Source: Gonocerus acuteangulatus (taxonomy: Eukaryota; Arthropoda; Insecta; Hemiptera; Coreidae). Taken from it: DNA of 64,000 nt. The stretch spans positions 106,549,470-106,613,469 of the forward strand of contig OX328125.1 of NCBI GenBank assembly GCA_946811695.1. Direction: 5' to 3'. The translations under genes and the position numbers were made by a program. This document shows, piece after piece, positions 32,461 through 44,591 of the stretch. The stretch's first letter is position 1. Each line of letters opens with the position of its first letter. The notes under the pieces are model-generated. The model made no database searches, was not told the origin of the DNA, and saw only the letters and a program-made list of their open reading frames with translations.

Positions 32461-33842
32461 ATTTCATACGGTACAGCCTGATATATTTTTAACAATGAAT
32501 TGTTTTTCTTATTTTAATTAATCTGTTTTATTGTCAAATACATTATCCAACTTTAAGCAATTAAAAAATAACAAGGAATAAAAACAAACAAAAAGAACCG
32601 TTCGAATAAACGAAATCAATTACTTCAAAGTTCAAGCACTTATTTCTCCGATTGACATAGCCTAATCAAAAATTGTTTTAGAATCTTTTTTGTAGAAAAT
32701 GTAGTAAGCTTTCGCATGGTAACCCTCCGTTTACCAATATTCTTAACCGTCTTCGAGATATTAGGGAATGTATACGAAGTTCCCAAAACATTTCATGTCT
32801 GTTATAAAAATATTTTATTCTAATCCTTCCTTAGCTCCAAACGTAACCAAAATTTTAACATATTAGTGTTGATGAAATTCAAACATGCAGAAAATGTTTC
32901 AACTGTATCCCATAATTCTAAGTACCAAAATCAAAGACAAAGAACCCTCCCTAGGAAGGACGCTAGGCAGTTGAAAAGCTATATAGCTTGGAAATCCATA
33001 TCTCTAACATTAAATTGTTTTTCTTATTTTTCTTAACCTGTTTTATTTTCAAATACATTATCCAACAATAAGCAATTAAAAAATAACAAGGAATAAAAAA
33101 CAGACAAAAAGATTTTCAGCATACTAGTTTTGATGAAATTAGAAAATGCAGAAAATGTTTCAACTGAATCCCACAATTCTAAGTACCAAAATCAAAGACA
33201 AAAAGAACAGTTGGAATAAGCGAAATCAATTACTTTAAAGTTTTAAGCACTTATTTCTCCGATTGACATCGCCTAATCAAAACTTTTATTAGAACCTTTT
33301 TTGTAGAGCATTTAGTAAGCTTTCTAATGGTATTCTTCTGTTTCCCAAATTCTCAACCTTTTTCGAGATATTAAGGAAAGTATACAAAGTTACCAAAACG
33401 TTTTTATGTCTGTTAATAAAATATTTTACTCTAACCCTTCCTTAACTCCAAACGCAACCAAAATTTCAACATATTAGTTTTAATGAAAGTAGAACATGCA
33501 GTAAATGTTTCAACTGAATCCCATGATTCTAAGTACCCAAACCAAAAACGGCATTCAAAAATTATTTTTTCAGTTTTCTCGAAAACGGTTAAAGCTATCG
33601 CCTTGAAAATGGTTCCATTCGTTTTCCTAGCCCAAGAAGCCTATAAAAAGAGTACTTACAAGCTTATGAACTCAAAAACGTAAGCGTTACGATTTATTTT
33701 GCGCGAATTTCACCCCAACCGCCATCTTCCAGTGGGCGGATTTTGCTGGTTAACGAACTTGCCCTTTCAAATTGGACGACAGATTTTTGTACCAAATTTC
33801 AACAAAATCGGACCATCAGGGAAGCCAGAAATGAGCGAACAG

Positions 33843-33916
<74 letters not shown>

Positions 33917-34152
33917 AAATTTGAACCACCGTTATTTTCGGTCTCTAGGGGTTCTGAAACGCGAAATTTTCTAGTCGGCACTTCCGGATTGTTTCATTGT
34001 ATCAACCTTATAAGCGGGGTTCCTCCCTATGGGGGAGGGAGGAACCTAGCTAAAATCCAAAAATTTTTGTGGTACTTTGTGGTACCTAGTAGCAACTTTT
34101 TTTTAACTTGGAACAAAATAAAAGTTAAAAATCGATACACCCTACTGCCCAG

Positions 34153-34287
34153 GACGTACTGGCATGCTGGGGCTGCCGTGCGTGTGCAGTGGGAGCTTGC
34201 AGAAGTTCTTACTTCACGCGCTGGACGAGAGAGTGCGTGGGATGAAGGAGAGCATCATCTAGGATAGAGCTAGCTCGTGGATCAAAC
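34153..34287. other. GC-richer flank of the TIR element
   Basis: No gene recognised. The frame open across this stretch is not similar to any family known to me. Confidence 0.35.
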
Positions 34288-34400
34288 AATATTTTTCTCT
34301 AACATAATCACGAATTGCTCGAGGATTAGTATACTCTAATAATTCAGTCATATATTTAGCTTTAAACCAGGGATCATTATTTTTATCTAGAATTAAACAA
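34288..34400 (-). pseudogene. BRO-N fragment
   Basis: The minus strand reads LILDKNNDPWFKAKYMTELLEYTNPRAIRDYVREK, the front half of a BRO-N domain as in the gene at 25.2-25.6 kb, then breaks off. It is a remnant of a third or fourth BRO gene beside the polymerase region. Confidence 0.75.
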
Positions 34401-34735
34401 CTTCGAGATTATTGAAAATCTCAAAATATTAAAGGATATTTTCATAAAAATAAAAATGATCTTATAACCTATATTCTTGAAGAGTTGGAAAAAAGGAAAT
34501 TTATAAATGAATTCAACTTTGATTCTAGTTTGTTTTCTAAACCAAAACCTGATAAAGACTTTAATTTATGGACGATGAAACAATTACGTGAATACTGTAG
34601 ATTGAAAAATATTAGAAAACATTGGCAATTTAATAAAAAAGATGATTAAATAAATCTCATTATTGATGGAGAAGAAAGAAAAAATATGAGAAAAAAATTA
34701 GTAAATCAATCTAAAATAAGAGCTCTAAATCAATC
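34401..34735 (+). pseudogene. Polinton ORF fragment upstream of the polymerase
   Basis: An open stretch with a KRKFINEFNFDSSLFSKPKPDKDFNLWTMKQLREYCRLKNI-type sequence has one stop near 34647, then more coding-like DNA. The INEFNF-x-x-SLFSKPK part recurs after the family B insertion at 35872, so this may be an internal duplication. Function unknown; the WTMKQLREYCRLKNI part looks like a small helical SAP-type motif. Confidence 0.5.
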
Positions 34736-35653
34736 AAGTCCGTCACGCAGGAGCTGCATAACTAAGCACTTTCCTCAGAATTTGGGTAGTGTAGACTGCT
34801 TTCCAGAACAATTTGCTTAAAATATCCTACATAAATAAAATAAAAACATGAATAGTTCTCTTTTAAATTTGTAATGAGTAACTGATCAATTAATAATTTG
34901 CTTCCAGAGTTATGTTTACACATGGTACCTATTACACTACGTAATAAATACAAAAAACCTCATATTATCGTATTTTGATCTAACGCAGGAACAGGATACA
35001 GTCACTCTAGTGGTAGAAAGCGCTCCTTGCGGCGGCTTTGTGAACCTACGTCTGACGGGCTTTTCTATTGAAATATATTACAAATTAAACCCCCGCTTTC
35101 CGATTGACCGAATCAGCTCATTTTTACAACACTTCTTTCTCATGAGTTACCCACGACGTATACCGCGTTTCGTTACAATACAGCAGAAATTACAACCGGT
35201 ATGAGTATATTAAGAATTTGGGTCAAGAGTAAACCCCCCCCCCTTCTAATGAACCGATTTAGTTTATTTTTACAACACATATTTACCTGTAGATTACCAC
35301 TACGAATACCGAGTTTCGTCGAAATATACCAAAATTCACGGCTGGTAGTGGCGAATTGGTATTGTGGGTCCGGAGTAACCCCCCCCCCCCCTTCTAATGA
35401 ACTGATTTAGTTCATTTTTATATCTCACTTTTCTCTCTATATTACCACTACGAATACCAAGTTTCGTTGAAATATAACAAATATTACGGCTGACATAGTC
35501 AAATTAGTGTTTTGGGTTCGGGGTAAACCCCCCCCCCTTCCGGTGGACCGACTTTGGTGGTTAACGAACTCGTTCAATCGTTTGCTAATTGAATGCTATA
35601 TACCAAGTTTCGTGACGAAAAAACAAAAACTCTGGCCGCTATCGTGTTAACAG

Positions 35654-35730
<77 letters not shown>

Positions 35731-35863
35731 GATATATATAAATTTTAACGGGGGTCATTTTCGGTGTCTACTAGGTAGGATCGATAAAGATTTGAAGAAA
35801 TTTTTCAAAAATTCCGTCATGAGTCCAACCTCAATAGCTACTTTCCTTCGGAGGAAAGTGCTA
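34736..35863 (+). mobile_element. Family B Helentron-like (HINE) element, full length
   Basis: It starts AAGTCCGTCACGCAGGAGCT, then TAAGCACTTTCCTC. It ends with a (TA)n tract (35661-35730), the GGGGGTCATTTTCGGTGTC block, the hairpin ACTTTCCT-TCGG-AGGAAAGT and GCTAA. Length about 1.13 kb. The same Polinton sequence without it is at 42515-42560, giving a clean empty site. Confidence 0.9.
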
Positions 35864-37241
35864 AAATCATCAATAAATGAATTCAATTTCCATCCAAGTT
35901 TATTTTCAAAACCTAAACATCCTAGGGAAAAACAAATCAAATGTGGTGAATGTAATAAATATTGTAAAAAAATCATATAAAGAGAAGCATATTGAATCTT
36001 TAGCACACAAGAAAGTATTAATTAATAAGGAAGAAGAAATTCAGGAAATTGAAACCGCTTACGAATCTCGGTTAAAAACCTATATAATTTGGAATACGAA
36101 AGGATTTATACTTCAAGAATTTTTTGAAGATAAAATAAATGCATTAATCGATAAAATAACTGAACATTTAAGGAAAATGGACTTGAAAGTTAATCTAAAA
36201 TTTTTCCTTACCTTTGAAAAGCTTGATGCTGAGAAAAATGGGTCAGACTATAAAATACATTAAAACACAAAATGAAATCATATTACAATGTACAGTTCTA
36301 AATTCATATTATGATAATTCCATTAAAATATTGCTTCAAGAAATGGATGATTTTGAAGGTAAAGGATCAGGATGGAGACTCAAATCTATCGATTATTTAA
36401 AACTTGGAATCAATAAATATAATCCCCTAAGAGTTTCTTCATATATTGATTTGACAGAAAAAATAAAAGGAAAAGAAGCAATTATTAATGTGAAAAATAA
36501 TGATGTGTTTTATGGGGTCTATTCAGAGTTGGGCAAACGTTAGCGCGCGCTAAAAGCTGATACCTCTCCGCTAATTTAGCGAAACTGTAGAAAGCCAGCG
36601 CTAATAATTAGCGGTTAGCGGCGGCAGTGCGCTAACCGCTAATCTATTTATGAAATATCGTAATTGCTAATAGCTTAAGCTATAGTTACAAGTTGTAATA
36701 GCTATTTCATAAATAGATTAGCGGTTAGCGCACTGCCGCCGCTAACCGCTAATTATTAGCGCTGGCTTTCTACAGTTTCGCTAAATTAGCGGAGAGGTAT
36801 CAGCTTTTAGCGCGCGCTAACGTTTGCCCAACTCTGGGTCTATTTTATCAGCAATTTATCCGGTAGACAATAATCCTCAAAGAGTTACAAGATATTAAAT
36901 GTATAAAGATGAATTATATTTCGATGGAATAAACTTCCCAGTTTCCTTTTCAGATATAAATAAATTTGAAAAACTAAACAATATATCTATAAATTTATAT
37001 GGATATGAAGAATCTGTGCATCCACTAAGAATTACAAAAAGCAAATTAGATAAACATGTAAATTTATTTTATATTAAGAATGAACAAAATGATCATTATT
37101 GTTGGATTAAAGATCTTTCTCGATTAGTCAAAGCACAAGTAATAAATAAAAAAGTAAAAATTTATCCATGTGAAAGATGTTTAACATATTATTATTCATC
37201 CGAAAAATTAGAGAAACATGAACTTGATTGTAAAAATAATA
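35864..37241 (+). pseudogene. Polinton protein-primed DNA polymerase B, N-terminal region, copy 1
   Basis: Two overlapping frames (35877-36263 and 36214-36543) plus a third (36899-37241) give the long N-terminal region typical of Polinton pPolB. Motifs are ETAYESRLKTYIIWN, GKGSGWRLKSIDYLKLGINKYNPLR, SYIDLTEKIKGKEAIINVKNND, then INKFEKLNNISINLYGYEE, HPLRITKSKLDKHVNLFYI, HYCWIKDLSRLVKAQ and a zinc-finger-like CERC-x(14)-H-x(3)-C. It is broken by a frameshift near 36240, a 313-bp MITE at 36524-36836 and a family A element from 37242. A near-identical copy without these two insertions lies at 42516-43525. Confidence 0.85.
36524..36836. mobile_element. Almost completely palindromic hAT-type MITE
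   Basis: The ends are CAGAGTTGGGCAAACGTTAG and its inverted copy. An 8-bp duplication GGTCTATT lies at 36516-36523 and 36837-36844. The two halves are near-perfect inverted copies over the full 313 bp, with a short AT-rich centre. The empty site is in the duplicate at 43204-43211. The CAG-G ends plus 8-bp duplication indicate hAT. Confidence 0.93.
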
Positions 37242-38397
37242 AAAGTCCGACTCGCAGGAACTGCATAATCTTAGCGCGGTTCCGTTCTTATCTCTAGACT
37301 CATTTAAAATTATTAAAATAGAAGCTGTTATTATTTTGGGTCCACATTTCTAGAAAGCATGAAGATTAGATAGTTAGCCGTCGAGGTGATAAGTAAAGAT
37401 GGAATGGCTGGGATTCGGCTAAAGAAACCTCAATACGATTTTTGTTAAAAAATCTATATTTAGGACGTTTTGGCTACTCATTGGTAGCCTTCGTCAGCAA
37501 TGAAAGTGCCGGGAGGCAGAGGAGGACCAACGTTCCATCACAGTTCCATCTTTACTTTCAAGAAAGGTCTTATTTACGATCTTACCTGGATACCCATCCA
37601 GGGTATCCAGCCCTAGGAAGGACCCCGCTAGGCATTTGAAAAGCTATCTATCTCTAAGATTAAATTGTTTTTCTTATTTTTCTTAACCTGATTTATTATC
37701 AAATACATTATCCAACTACAAGCAGTTAAAAAATAATAAGGAATAAAAACAGACAAAAAGAAAAGTTCGAATAAGCGAAATCAATTACTTTAAAGTTTTA
37801 AGCACTTATTTCTCCGATTGACATCGTCTAATCAAAACTTTTATTAGAACCTTTTTTTTAGAGAATTTAGTAAGCTTTCTAATGGTATTCTTCCGTTTAC
37901 AAAGATTCTCAACCTTTTTCGAGATATTAAGGAAAGTATACAAAGTTACCAAAACTTTTTATGTCTGTTAATAAAATATTTTATTCTGACCCTTCCTTAA
38001 CTCCAAACGTAACGTAAATTTCAACATATAAGTTTTAATGAAAGTAGAACATGCAGAAAATTTTTCAACTGAATCCCATGATTCTAAGTACCTAAACCAA
38101 AAATGGTATTCAAAAACTATTTTTCCAATTTTCTCGAAAACGGTTAATGCTATCGCCTTGAAAATGGTTTCATTCGTTTTCCTAGCTCAAGAAGCCTATA
38201 AAACGAGTACTTACAAGCTTATGAACTCAAAAACGTAAGCGTTACGATTTTTTCTGCGCGAATTTCGCCCCAAACGCCATCTTCCAGTGGGCGGATTTTG
38301 CTGGTTAACGAACTTGACCTTTCAAATTGGACGATGGATTTTTGTACCAAATTTCATCAAAATCGGACCATCAGGGAAGCCAGAAATGAGCGAACAG

Positions 38398-38438
<41 letters not shown>

Positions 38439-38567
38439 TATACATATATATATATATACAAATTTGAACCACCGTTATTTTCGGTCTCTAGGGGTTCTGA
38501 AACGCGAAATTTTTTGGTCGGCACTTCCGGATTGTTTCATTGTATCAACCTTATAAGCGGGGTTCCT
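37242..38567 (+). mobile_element. Family A element, 3' hairpin truncated
   Basis: It starts AAGTCCGACTCGCAGGAACT. The interior matches family A, with (TA)n at 38402-38458. It stops inside the 3' hairpin (GGTTCCTCC at 38561-38569) and joins polymerase sequence directly. The missing hairpin end plus target is found at about 42079-42105. A PLE end fragment lies at about 37430-37620. Confidence 0.75.
37430..37620 (-). mobile_element. PLE end fragment with a decayed hammerhead-like motif
   Basis: Minus strand: CTGACGA, an extra A, a 6-bp stem GGCTAC/GTAGCC and AAAA where GAAA is expected (about 37497-37465), then CGTC. It has the same layout as the other PLE ends in this window but with a broken G12. 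The fragment is nested in family A. Confidence 0.45.
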
Positions 38568-39609
38568 CCAAGAAAAGGTGAATATTTAAGTTTCAAAAAC
38601 TATAACAGATCGTTAAGAGTTCTTTTCGTAATATATGCAGATTTTGAATGTTTAACTAAAAAAATTGATAATTGTTAGCCAGATTCATCAGGTTCTTATA
38701 CTATGAAGTATCAAAAACATGAACCAAATAGTTTTTGTTATTATGTAAAATATGAAAATTATGATTACAAACAGCCTGTAGTATATAGAGGATCTGATTG
38801 TACTGATAAATTTGTAGAAATGATTCATGAGGAAGTTAAAAATATTCAAAAGATTTATAAATGAAATTAAACCGTTGAAAATGACTTTTGAAGAATATCG
38901 AGGTCCGGCTCATGAAACTTTTAATTCGAATTATAAAAATCCATCGTTTGTTCCAGTATTCATTCATAATTTATCCGGATATGACGCTCATCTATTTGAA
39001 AAAGCTATGGAGAAAATATCGAGGTAATTCCAAATACTGAAGAAAAATATATTTCATTCACTCAGAAAGTTGATAAATTACAAATTAGATTTGTTGACAC
39101 ATTCAGATTTATGGCTACAAGTATAGATTCATTATCTACGAACTTAAGAAAAATTCCTGAAGAATTGAAAGATAAAAAGTTAGAAGAATACAAATTCTTG
39201 AAATCTATATTTAGAGAAACCTCTAAATATTATAAAGATGAAAAATTAGATTTAATTACGAGAAAAGGTGTGTATCCTTATGATTACATGGATTCGGAAG
39301 AAAAATTTGAAGAGACGAAATTACCTTCAATCGAAGAATTTTATAGTAAATTGAATGATTGTAATATTTCCGAAAACGATTATAAACCCTGCGACAAAAG
39401 TATGGGAAACATTTGAAATTAAAAATTTAGGAGAGTATTCAGATTTATATGTTAAATCAAACGTTTTAATATTAACCGATATTTTTGAAAATTTCAGAGA
39501 TGTTTGTTTGAAAACGTATAAACTGGATCCAGCTTGGTATTTCACAGCCCCTGGATTATTTTGGGATGCGATGTTAAAAACGACAGAAATCGAGTTGGAA
39601 TTATTAACT

Positions 39610-41271
39610 CGCTAAGGCACCTCATGACCTTAGCGAGCTGTTAGCAGATAACAGACCATATATTGATACCAGTGTTGGGCAAAAATCATTCTGAATAATG
39701 AATAATGAATAATGAATAAATTTGATATTTCATTCTGAATAATGAATAATTTTTCATTCATTATTCATTGAATCAATGAATAACGTAAATTTTTATTTTT
39801 ATTCATTATTGAATAACAATGATTTATTGAATGAAAAATTTTATTGAATGAAAATTATTTTATTGAATAAAAATGATTTATTGAATGAATATTTTTATTG
39901 AATGAAAATGATTTATTGAATGAAAATGATTTATTGAATAAAAATGATTTATTGAATGAAAATTTTTATTGAATTAAAGTTATTTATTTGAATGAAAATT
40001 TTTATTGAATAAAAATGATTTATTTCGATGAAAGGAAGTCTCGTAGGATTGGTCAAAAACGTCTACCAGCTGTCTGTCTGTATGTTTATTCCTTATACAA
40101 TTCCACACAGTTTGACCGATTTTGACCAAACTTCGAAAACCTGTAGGTCATGATCCGGGAAGTCTCGTAGGCTAGGTCAAAAACGTCTACGAGCTGTCTG
40201 TATGTATGTTTATTCATTTTACAATTCCACACCGTTTGACCGATTTTGACCAAATTTGGGACACTGGTAGGTCTTGACTCGGGGAATGGCATAGGCTAGG
40301 CCAAAAACGTCTACGAGCTCTCAGTCTGTATGTTTGTTCCTTATATAAATCCACACCGTTCGACTGATATTTATCAAACTTGGCACACATGTAGATCATG
40401 AGTCATAGGCTAGGTCAAAAACGGCTACCAGCTGTCTGTCTGTATGATTGTTCGCTATACAAATACACACCGTTTTTGACCGAACTTGCCACACAGGTAG
40501 GTCTTGCTACTTGAGTGTCATAGGGTAGGTCAAAATTTTGTAGGAAAATTAGAAATCAAATAAGTAATATTAAAATCTAATGACTCAAATCTGTAACCGT
40601 TCGGGTTCCGAGTTTCGAACCCGTGACCTCCGACTGTATTCATGGACTATTATGGCCTAGCCTAAGACATTCCCCAGATCAATACCTACCTGTGTGCAAA
40701 GTTTAGTCAAACTCGCTCAAACGTTGTGGAATTGTATAAGGAACAAACATACTAACAGAAAGCTGGTTGACGTTTTTGACCTAGCCTATGACAAACCCTC
40801 TATCAAGACATACCTGTGTCCCAAGTTTGGTCAAAATCGGCCCACAGTGTGTATTTGTATCAGGAACAAACATACAAACAGAGCTGGTAGGCGCGTTTGA
40901 TCTAGCCTACGAGACTCTCCGCATGAAGATCTACATTTGTGGCAAGTTTGGTCAAAATGGGTCAAACGGTGTGGATTTGTATAACGAACAATCATACAAA
41001 CAGACCTGGTACACGTTTTTGACCTAGCCTACGAGACTTCCCGGATCAAGATCTACCATTATGCCGAGTTTGGACAAAATTGGTCAAACGTTGTGCATTT
41101 GTATAAGGAACAAACATTCAGACAGACAGCTGATAAACGTTTTTGACCTAGCCTAAGAGACTTCCCGCAACAAGATCTACCTGTATGCCGAGTTTGGACA
41201 AAATCGGTCAAACGGTGTGGATTGTATAACGATCAAACATACAGACACGTGATTTTTATATAGGTATCTAG

Positions 41272-41332
<61 letters not shown>

Positions 41333-41895
41333 AGTCAATGAATAACTGAATGAATGAATGAATTCTTAGTCAATAAAAATTTATTGAATAATTATCCAAC
41401 TCTATTATTCATTGCATAAAAAATATCAGTGGATGAATAACTTAATCAATGAATAAATTATTATTCAATGAAAATTTATTTGAATGATCATTGAATAAAA
41501 AAATTATTGAATAATGCCCAACTCTGATTGATACCATACTCACATACTTAATGACCACGAATACGTACAATCAAATATAGTAATATTACAAATGACCCAC
41601 GATCTTAATTCCCAACAAAATTTCTGATCTTACAATAATTGTCAACCTATTCATTCCTTTATATCTTATATTTAATGTTATTATTATTTTAACTTATGTT
41701 CCTTATTCCTTTATTTATTTATTTTATTTTTTTATTTTATTTATTTTTTCCGGCTGGACACCATATTATTAGACCAATTATTATTATAATCAAACCCCTA
41801 TGTTATCACCTATCATCGGATTCTATTTAATTTTCAGATCATGACCAATTAATTCAAAACCAATTACTTTTTTGTATTTCTTATTATTATTTATC

Positions 41896-41931
<36 letters not shown>

Positions 41932-41987
41932 TTATTCAATAGAGCAGATCACCCTTGTTGCGAAGCTCTCGAAACGAATGAATAAAT
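39610..41987 (+). mobile_element. Insertion in polymerase copy 1 (unclassified element with nested hAT)
   Basis: It breaks the polymerase exactly between the Thr codon ending at 39609 and the Asp codon at 41988. It starts with a 10-bp stem hairpin (CTCGCTAAGG/CCTTAGCGAG, including flank) and ends GAAACGAATGAATAAAT after a 30-base T run, like the 3' end of a truncated retroelement. No ORF. The nested element at 39670-41526 is separate. Confidence 0.6.
39670..41526. mobile_element. Non-autonomous hAT-like element with internal tandem arrays
   Basis: Ends are CAGTGTTGGGCAAAAATCAT and, inverted, CAGAGTTGGGCATTATTCAA. The 8-bp duplication ATTGATAC lies at 39662-39669 and 41527-41534. Both flanks are AT-rich arrays of (TTGAATGAAAATGATTTA)-like units. 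The middle has tandem ~120-bp units in one orientation (40030-40540) and then inverted (40640-41250), with GTTTGACCGATTTTGACCAA as the core word. It includes a pure A run of about 55 at 41275-41331. Confidence 0.85.
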
Positions 41988-42078
41988 GATTATGATATGA
42001 TTTTGATGTTGGAAAAAGGAACCCGCGGCGGAATTTCACAATGTTGTAATAGATATGCGAAAGCAAATAATAAACATA

Positions 42079-42105
42079 TTATTATAGCGGAGGAACCGCG
42101 CTAAA
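42079..42105 (+). mobile_element. Family A 3' end scrap
   Basis: TAGCGGAGGAACCGCGCTAA, the last bases of a family A element, is followed by polymerase sequence (AAAGCTGTAAAAATTG) that at 43526 is uninterrupted. It is the other half of the insertion junction begun at 37242. Confidence 0.7.
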
Positions 42106-42515
42106 AAAGCTGTAAAAATTGAAATGCCAAGGAAAGGTGAATATTTAAGTTTCAAAAACTATAACAGATCGTTAAGAGTTCTTTTCGTAATATATGCAGA
42201 TTTTGAATGTTTAACTAAAAAAATTGATAATTGTTAGCCAGATTCATCAGGTTCTTATACTATGAAGTATCAAAAACATGAACCAAATAGTTTTTGTTAT
42301 TATGTAAAATATGAAAATTATGATTACAAACAGCCTGTAGTATATAGAGGATCTGATTGTACTGATAAATTTGTAGAAATGACTCATGAGGAAGTTAAAA
42401 ATATTCAAAAGATTTATAAATGAAATTAAACTGTTGAAAATGACTTTTGAAGAATATCGAGGTCCGGCTCATGAAACTTTTAATTCGAATTATAAAAATC
42501 CATCGTTTGTTCCAG
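42106..42515 (+). pseudogene. Polymerase B exonuclease I segment, extra partial copy
   Basis: Repeats 38569-38965 (YADFECLTKK region) almost perfectly, including the same in-frame stop. It then breaks off in PSFVPVF and joins N-terminal polymerase sequence, so the order of domains is scrambled. Confidence 0.85.
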
Positions 42516-43525
42516 TATTCAATCTAAAATAAGAGCTCTAAATCAATCTAAAAAATCATCAATAAATGAATTCAATTTCCATCCAAGTTTATTTTCAAAA
42601 CCTAAACATCCTAGGGAAAAACAAATCAAATGTGGTGAATGTAATAAATATTGTAAAAAAATCATATAAAGAGAAGCATATTGAATCTTTAGCACACAAG
42701 AAAGTATTAATTAATAAGGAAGAAGAAATTCAGGAAATTGAAACCGCTTACGAATCTCGGTTAAAAACCTATATAATTTGGAATACGAAAGGATTTATAC
42801 TTCAAGAATTTTTTGAAGATAAAATAAATGCATTAATCGATAAAATAACTGAACATTTAAGGAAAATGGACTTGAAAGTTAATCTAAAATTTTTCCTTAC
42901 CTTTGAAAAGCTTGATGCTGAGAAAAATGGGTCAGACTATAAAATACATTAAAACACAAAATGAAATCATATTACAATGTACAGTTCTAAATTCATATTA
43001 TGATAATTCCATTAAAATATTGCTTCAAGAAATGGATGATTTTGAAGGTAAAGGATCAGGATGGAGACTCAAATCTATCGATTATTTAAAACTTGGAATC
43101 AATAAATATAATCCCCTAAGAGGTTCTTCATATATTGATTTGACAGAAAAAATAAAAGGAAAAGAAGCAATTATTAATGTGAAAAATAATGATGTGTTTT
43201 ATGGGGTCTATTTTATCAGCAATTTATCCGGTAGACAATAATCCTCAAAGAGTTACAAGATATTAAATGTATAAAGATGAATTATATTTCGATGGAATAA
43301 ACTTCCCAGTTTCCTTTTCAGATATAAAGCAAATTAGATAAACATGTAAATTTATTTTATATTAAGAATGAACAAAATGATCATTATTGTTGGATTAAAG
43401 ATCTTTCTCGATTAGTCAAAGCACAAGTAATAAATAAAAAAGTAAAAATTTATCCATGTGAAAGATGTTTAACATATTATTATTCATCCGGAAAATTAGA
43501 GAAAATGAACTTGATTGTAAAATTA
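42516..43525 (+). pseudogene. Polymerase B N-terminal region, copy 2
   Basis: Near-identical to 35864-37241 but without the 313-bp MITE and without a family A element at its end. It has the motifs GKGSGWRLKSIDYLKLG and NPLRGSSYIDLTEKIKGKEAIINVKNND. The same frameshift (near 42930) as copy 1 is present, so that lesion predates the duplication. A deletion removes about 80 bases between 43327 and 43328 (the INKFEKLNNISINLYGYEE part). Confidence 0.85.
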
Positions 43526-44591
43526 AAAAAAGCTGTAAAAATTGAAATGCCAAGGAAAGGTGAATATTTAAGTTTCAAAAACTATAACAGATCGTTAAGA
43601 GTTCTTTTCGTAATATATGCAGATTTTGAATGTTTAACTAAAAAAATTGATAATTGTTAGCCAGATTCATCAGGTTCTTATACTATGAAGTATCAAAAAC
43701 ATGAACCAAATAGTTTTTGTTATTATGTAAAATATGAAAATTATGATTACAAACAGCCTGTAGTATATAGAGGATCTGATTGTACTGATAAATTTGTAGA
43801 AATGATTCATGAGGAAGTTAAAAATATTCAAAAGATTTATAAACGAAATTAAACCGTTGAAAATGACTTTTGAAGAATATCGAGGTCCGGCTCATGAAAC
43901 TTTTAATTCGAATTATAAAAATCCATCGTTTGTTCAAGTATTCATTCATAATTTATCCGGATATGACGCTCATCTATTTGAAAAAGCTATGGAGAAAATA
44001 TCGAGGTAATTCCAAATACTGAAGAAAAATATATTTCATTCACTCAGAAAGTTGATAAATTACAAATTAGATTTGTTGACACATTCAGATTTATGGCTAC
44101 AAGTATAGATTCATTATCTACGAACTTAAGAAAAATTCCTGAAGAATTGAAAGATAAAAAGTTAGAAGAATACAAATTCTTGAAATCTATATTTAGAGAA
44201 ACCTCTAAATATTATAAAGATGAAAAATTAGATTTAATTACGAGAAAAGGTGTGTATCCTTATGATTACATGGATTCGGAAGAAAAATTTGAAGAGACGA
44301 AATTACCTTCAATCGAAGAATTTTATAGTAAATTGAATGATTGTAATATTTCCGAAAACGATTATAAACCCTGCGACAAAAGTATGGGAAACATTTGAAA
44401 TTAAAAATTTAGGAGAGTATTCAGATTTATATGTTAAATCAAACGTTTTAATATTAACCGATATTTTTGAAAATTTCAGAGATGTTTGTTTGAAAACGTA
44501 TAAACTGGATCCAGCTTGGTATTTCACAGCCCCTGGATTATTTTGGGATGCGATGTTAAAAACGACAGAAATCGAGTTGGAATTATTAACT

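Larger units (their letters stand above)
30690..34053 (+). mobile_element. Family A Helentron-like (HINE) element, long form
   Basis: It starts AAGTCCGACTCGCAGGAACG, then TCTTAGCGCGGTTCC. It ends with two (TA)n tracts (33848-33914), the CCGTTATTTTCGGTCTC block, a hairpin with perfect 11-base arms (GGTTCCTCCCT/AGGGAGGAACC) and TAGCTAA. About 3.36 kb. The undisturbed target is in the left arm of the host element (29488-29510). A MITE is nested at 30985-31237. Confidence 0.87.
29403..34144. mobile_element. TIR DNA element with 8-bp target duplication (hAT-like), interrupted by a family A element
   Basis: The ends are TAGGGTGTATCGATTTTTAA and its inverted copy. The direct repeat CTGCCCAG flanks both sides (29395-29402, 34145-34152). 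Long inverted arms run 29403-29768 and about 30411-30689 plus 34054-34144. An 8-bp duplication with a TAGGG end fits the hAT superfamily. Without the nested family A copy the element is about 1.38 kb and has no transposase. Its centre (29770-30410) holds a GC-richer sequence with a TATATAAG at about 30241 and no recognisable domain. Confidence 0.8.
38569..42078 (+). pseudogene. Polinton DNA polymerase B, exonuclease and first palm part, copy 1
   Basis: Polymerase pieces in order: LRVLFVIYADFECLTKK (Exo I, D-x-E), an in-frame stop after KKIDNC, then EYRGPAHETFN and PVFIHNLSGYDAHLFEKAM (Exo II) after a shift at 38860. RFVDTFRFMATSIDSLS..EYKFLKSIF..KGVYPYDYMDSEEKF follows, then [65 protein letters not shown], then a 2.4-kb insertion (39610-41987) before [28 protein letters not shown]. 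It ends where a family A 3' end scrap begins. Nearly identical to 43536-47081. Many lesions; inactive. Confidence 0.88.

Noticed and set aside
33483..33683. 66-codon ORF recurring at 12830, 38038 and 47611
   Set aside because: It belongs to the conserved interior of family A. Similarity at protein level mirrors DNA similarity, so no sign of selection for a protein can be claimed.
41958..41980. GCGAAGCTCTCGAAACG as a hammerhead
   Set aside because: No CTGANGA and only a 3-bp stem; looks like a retroelement 3' end word.
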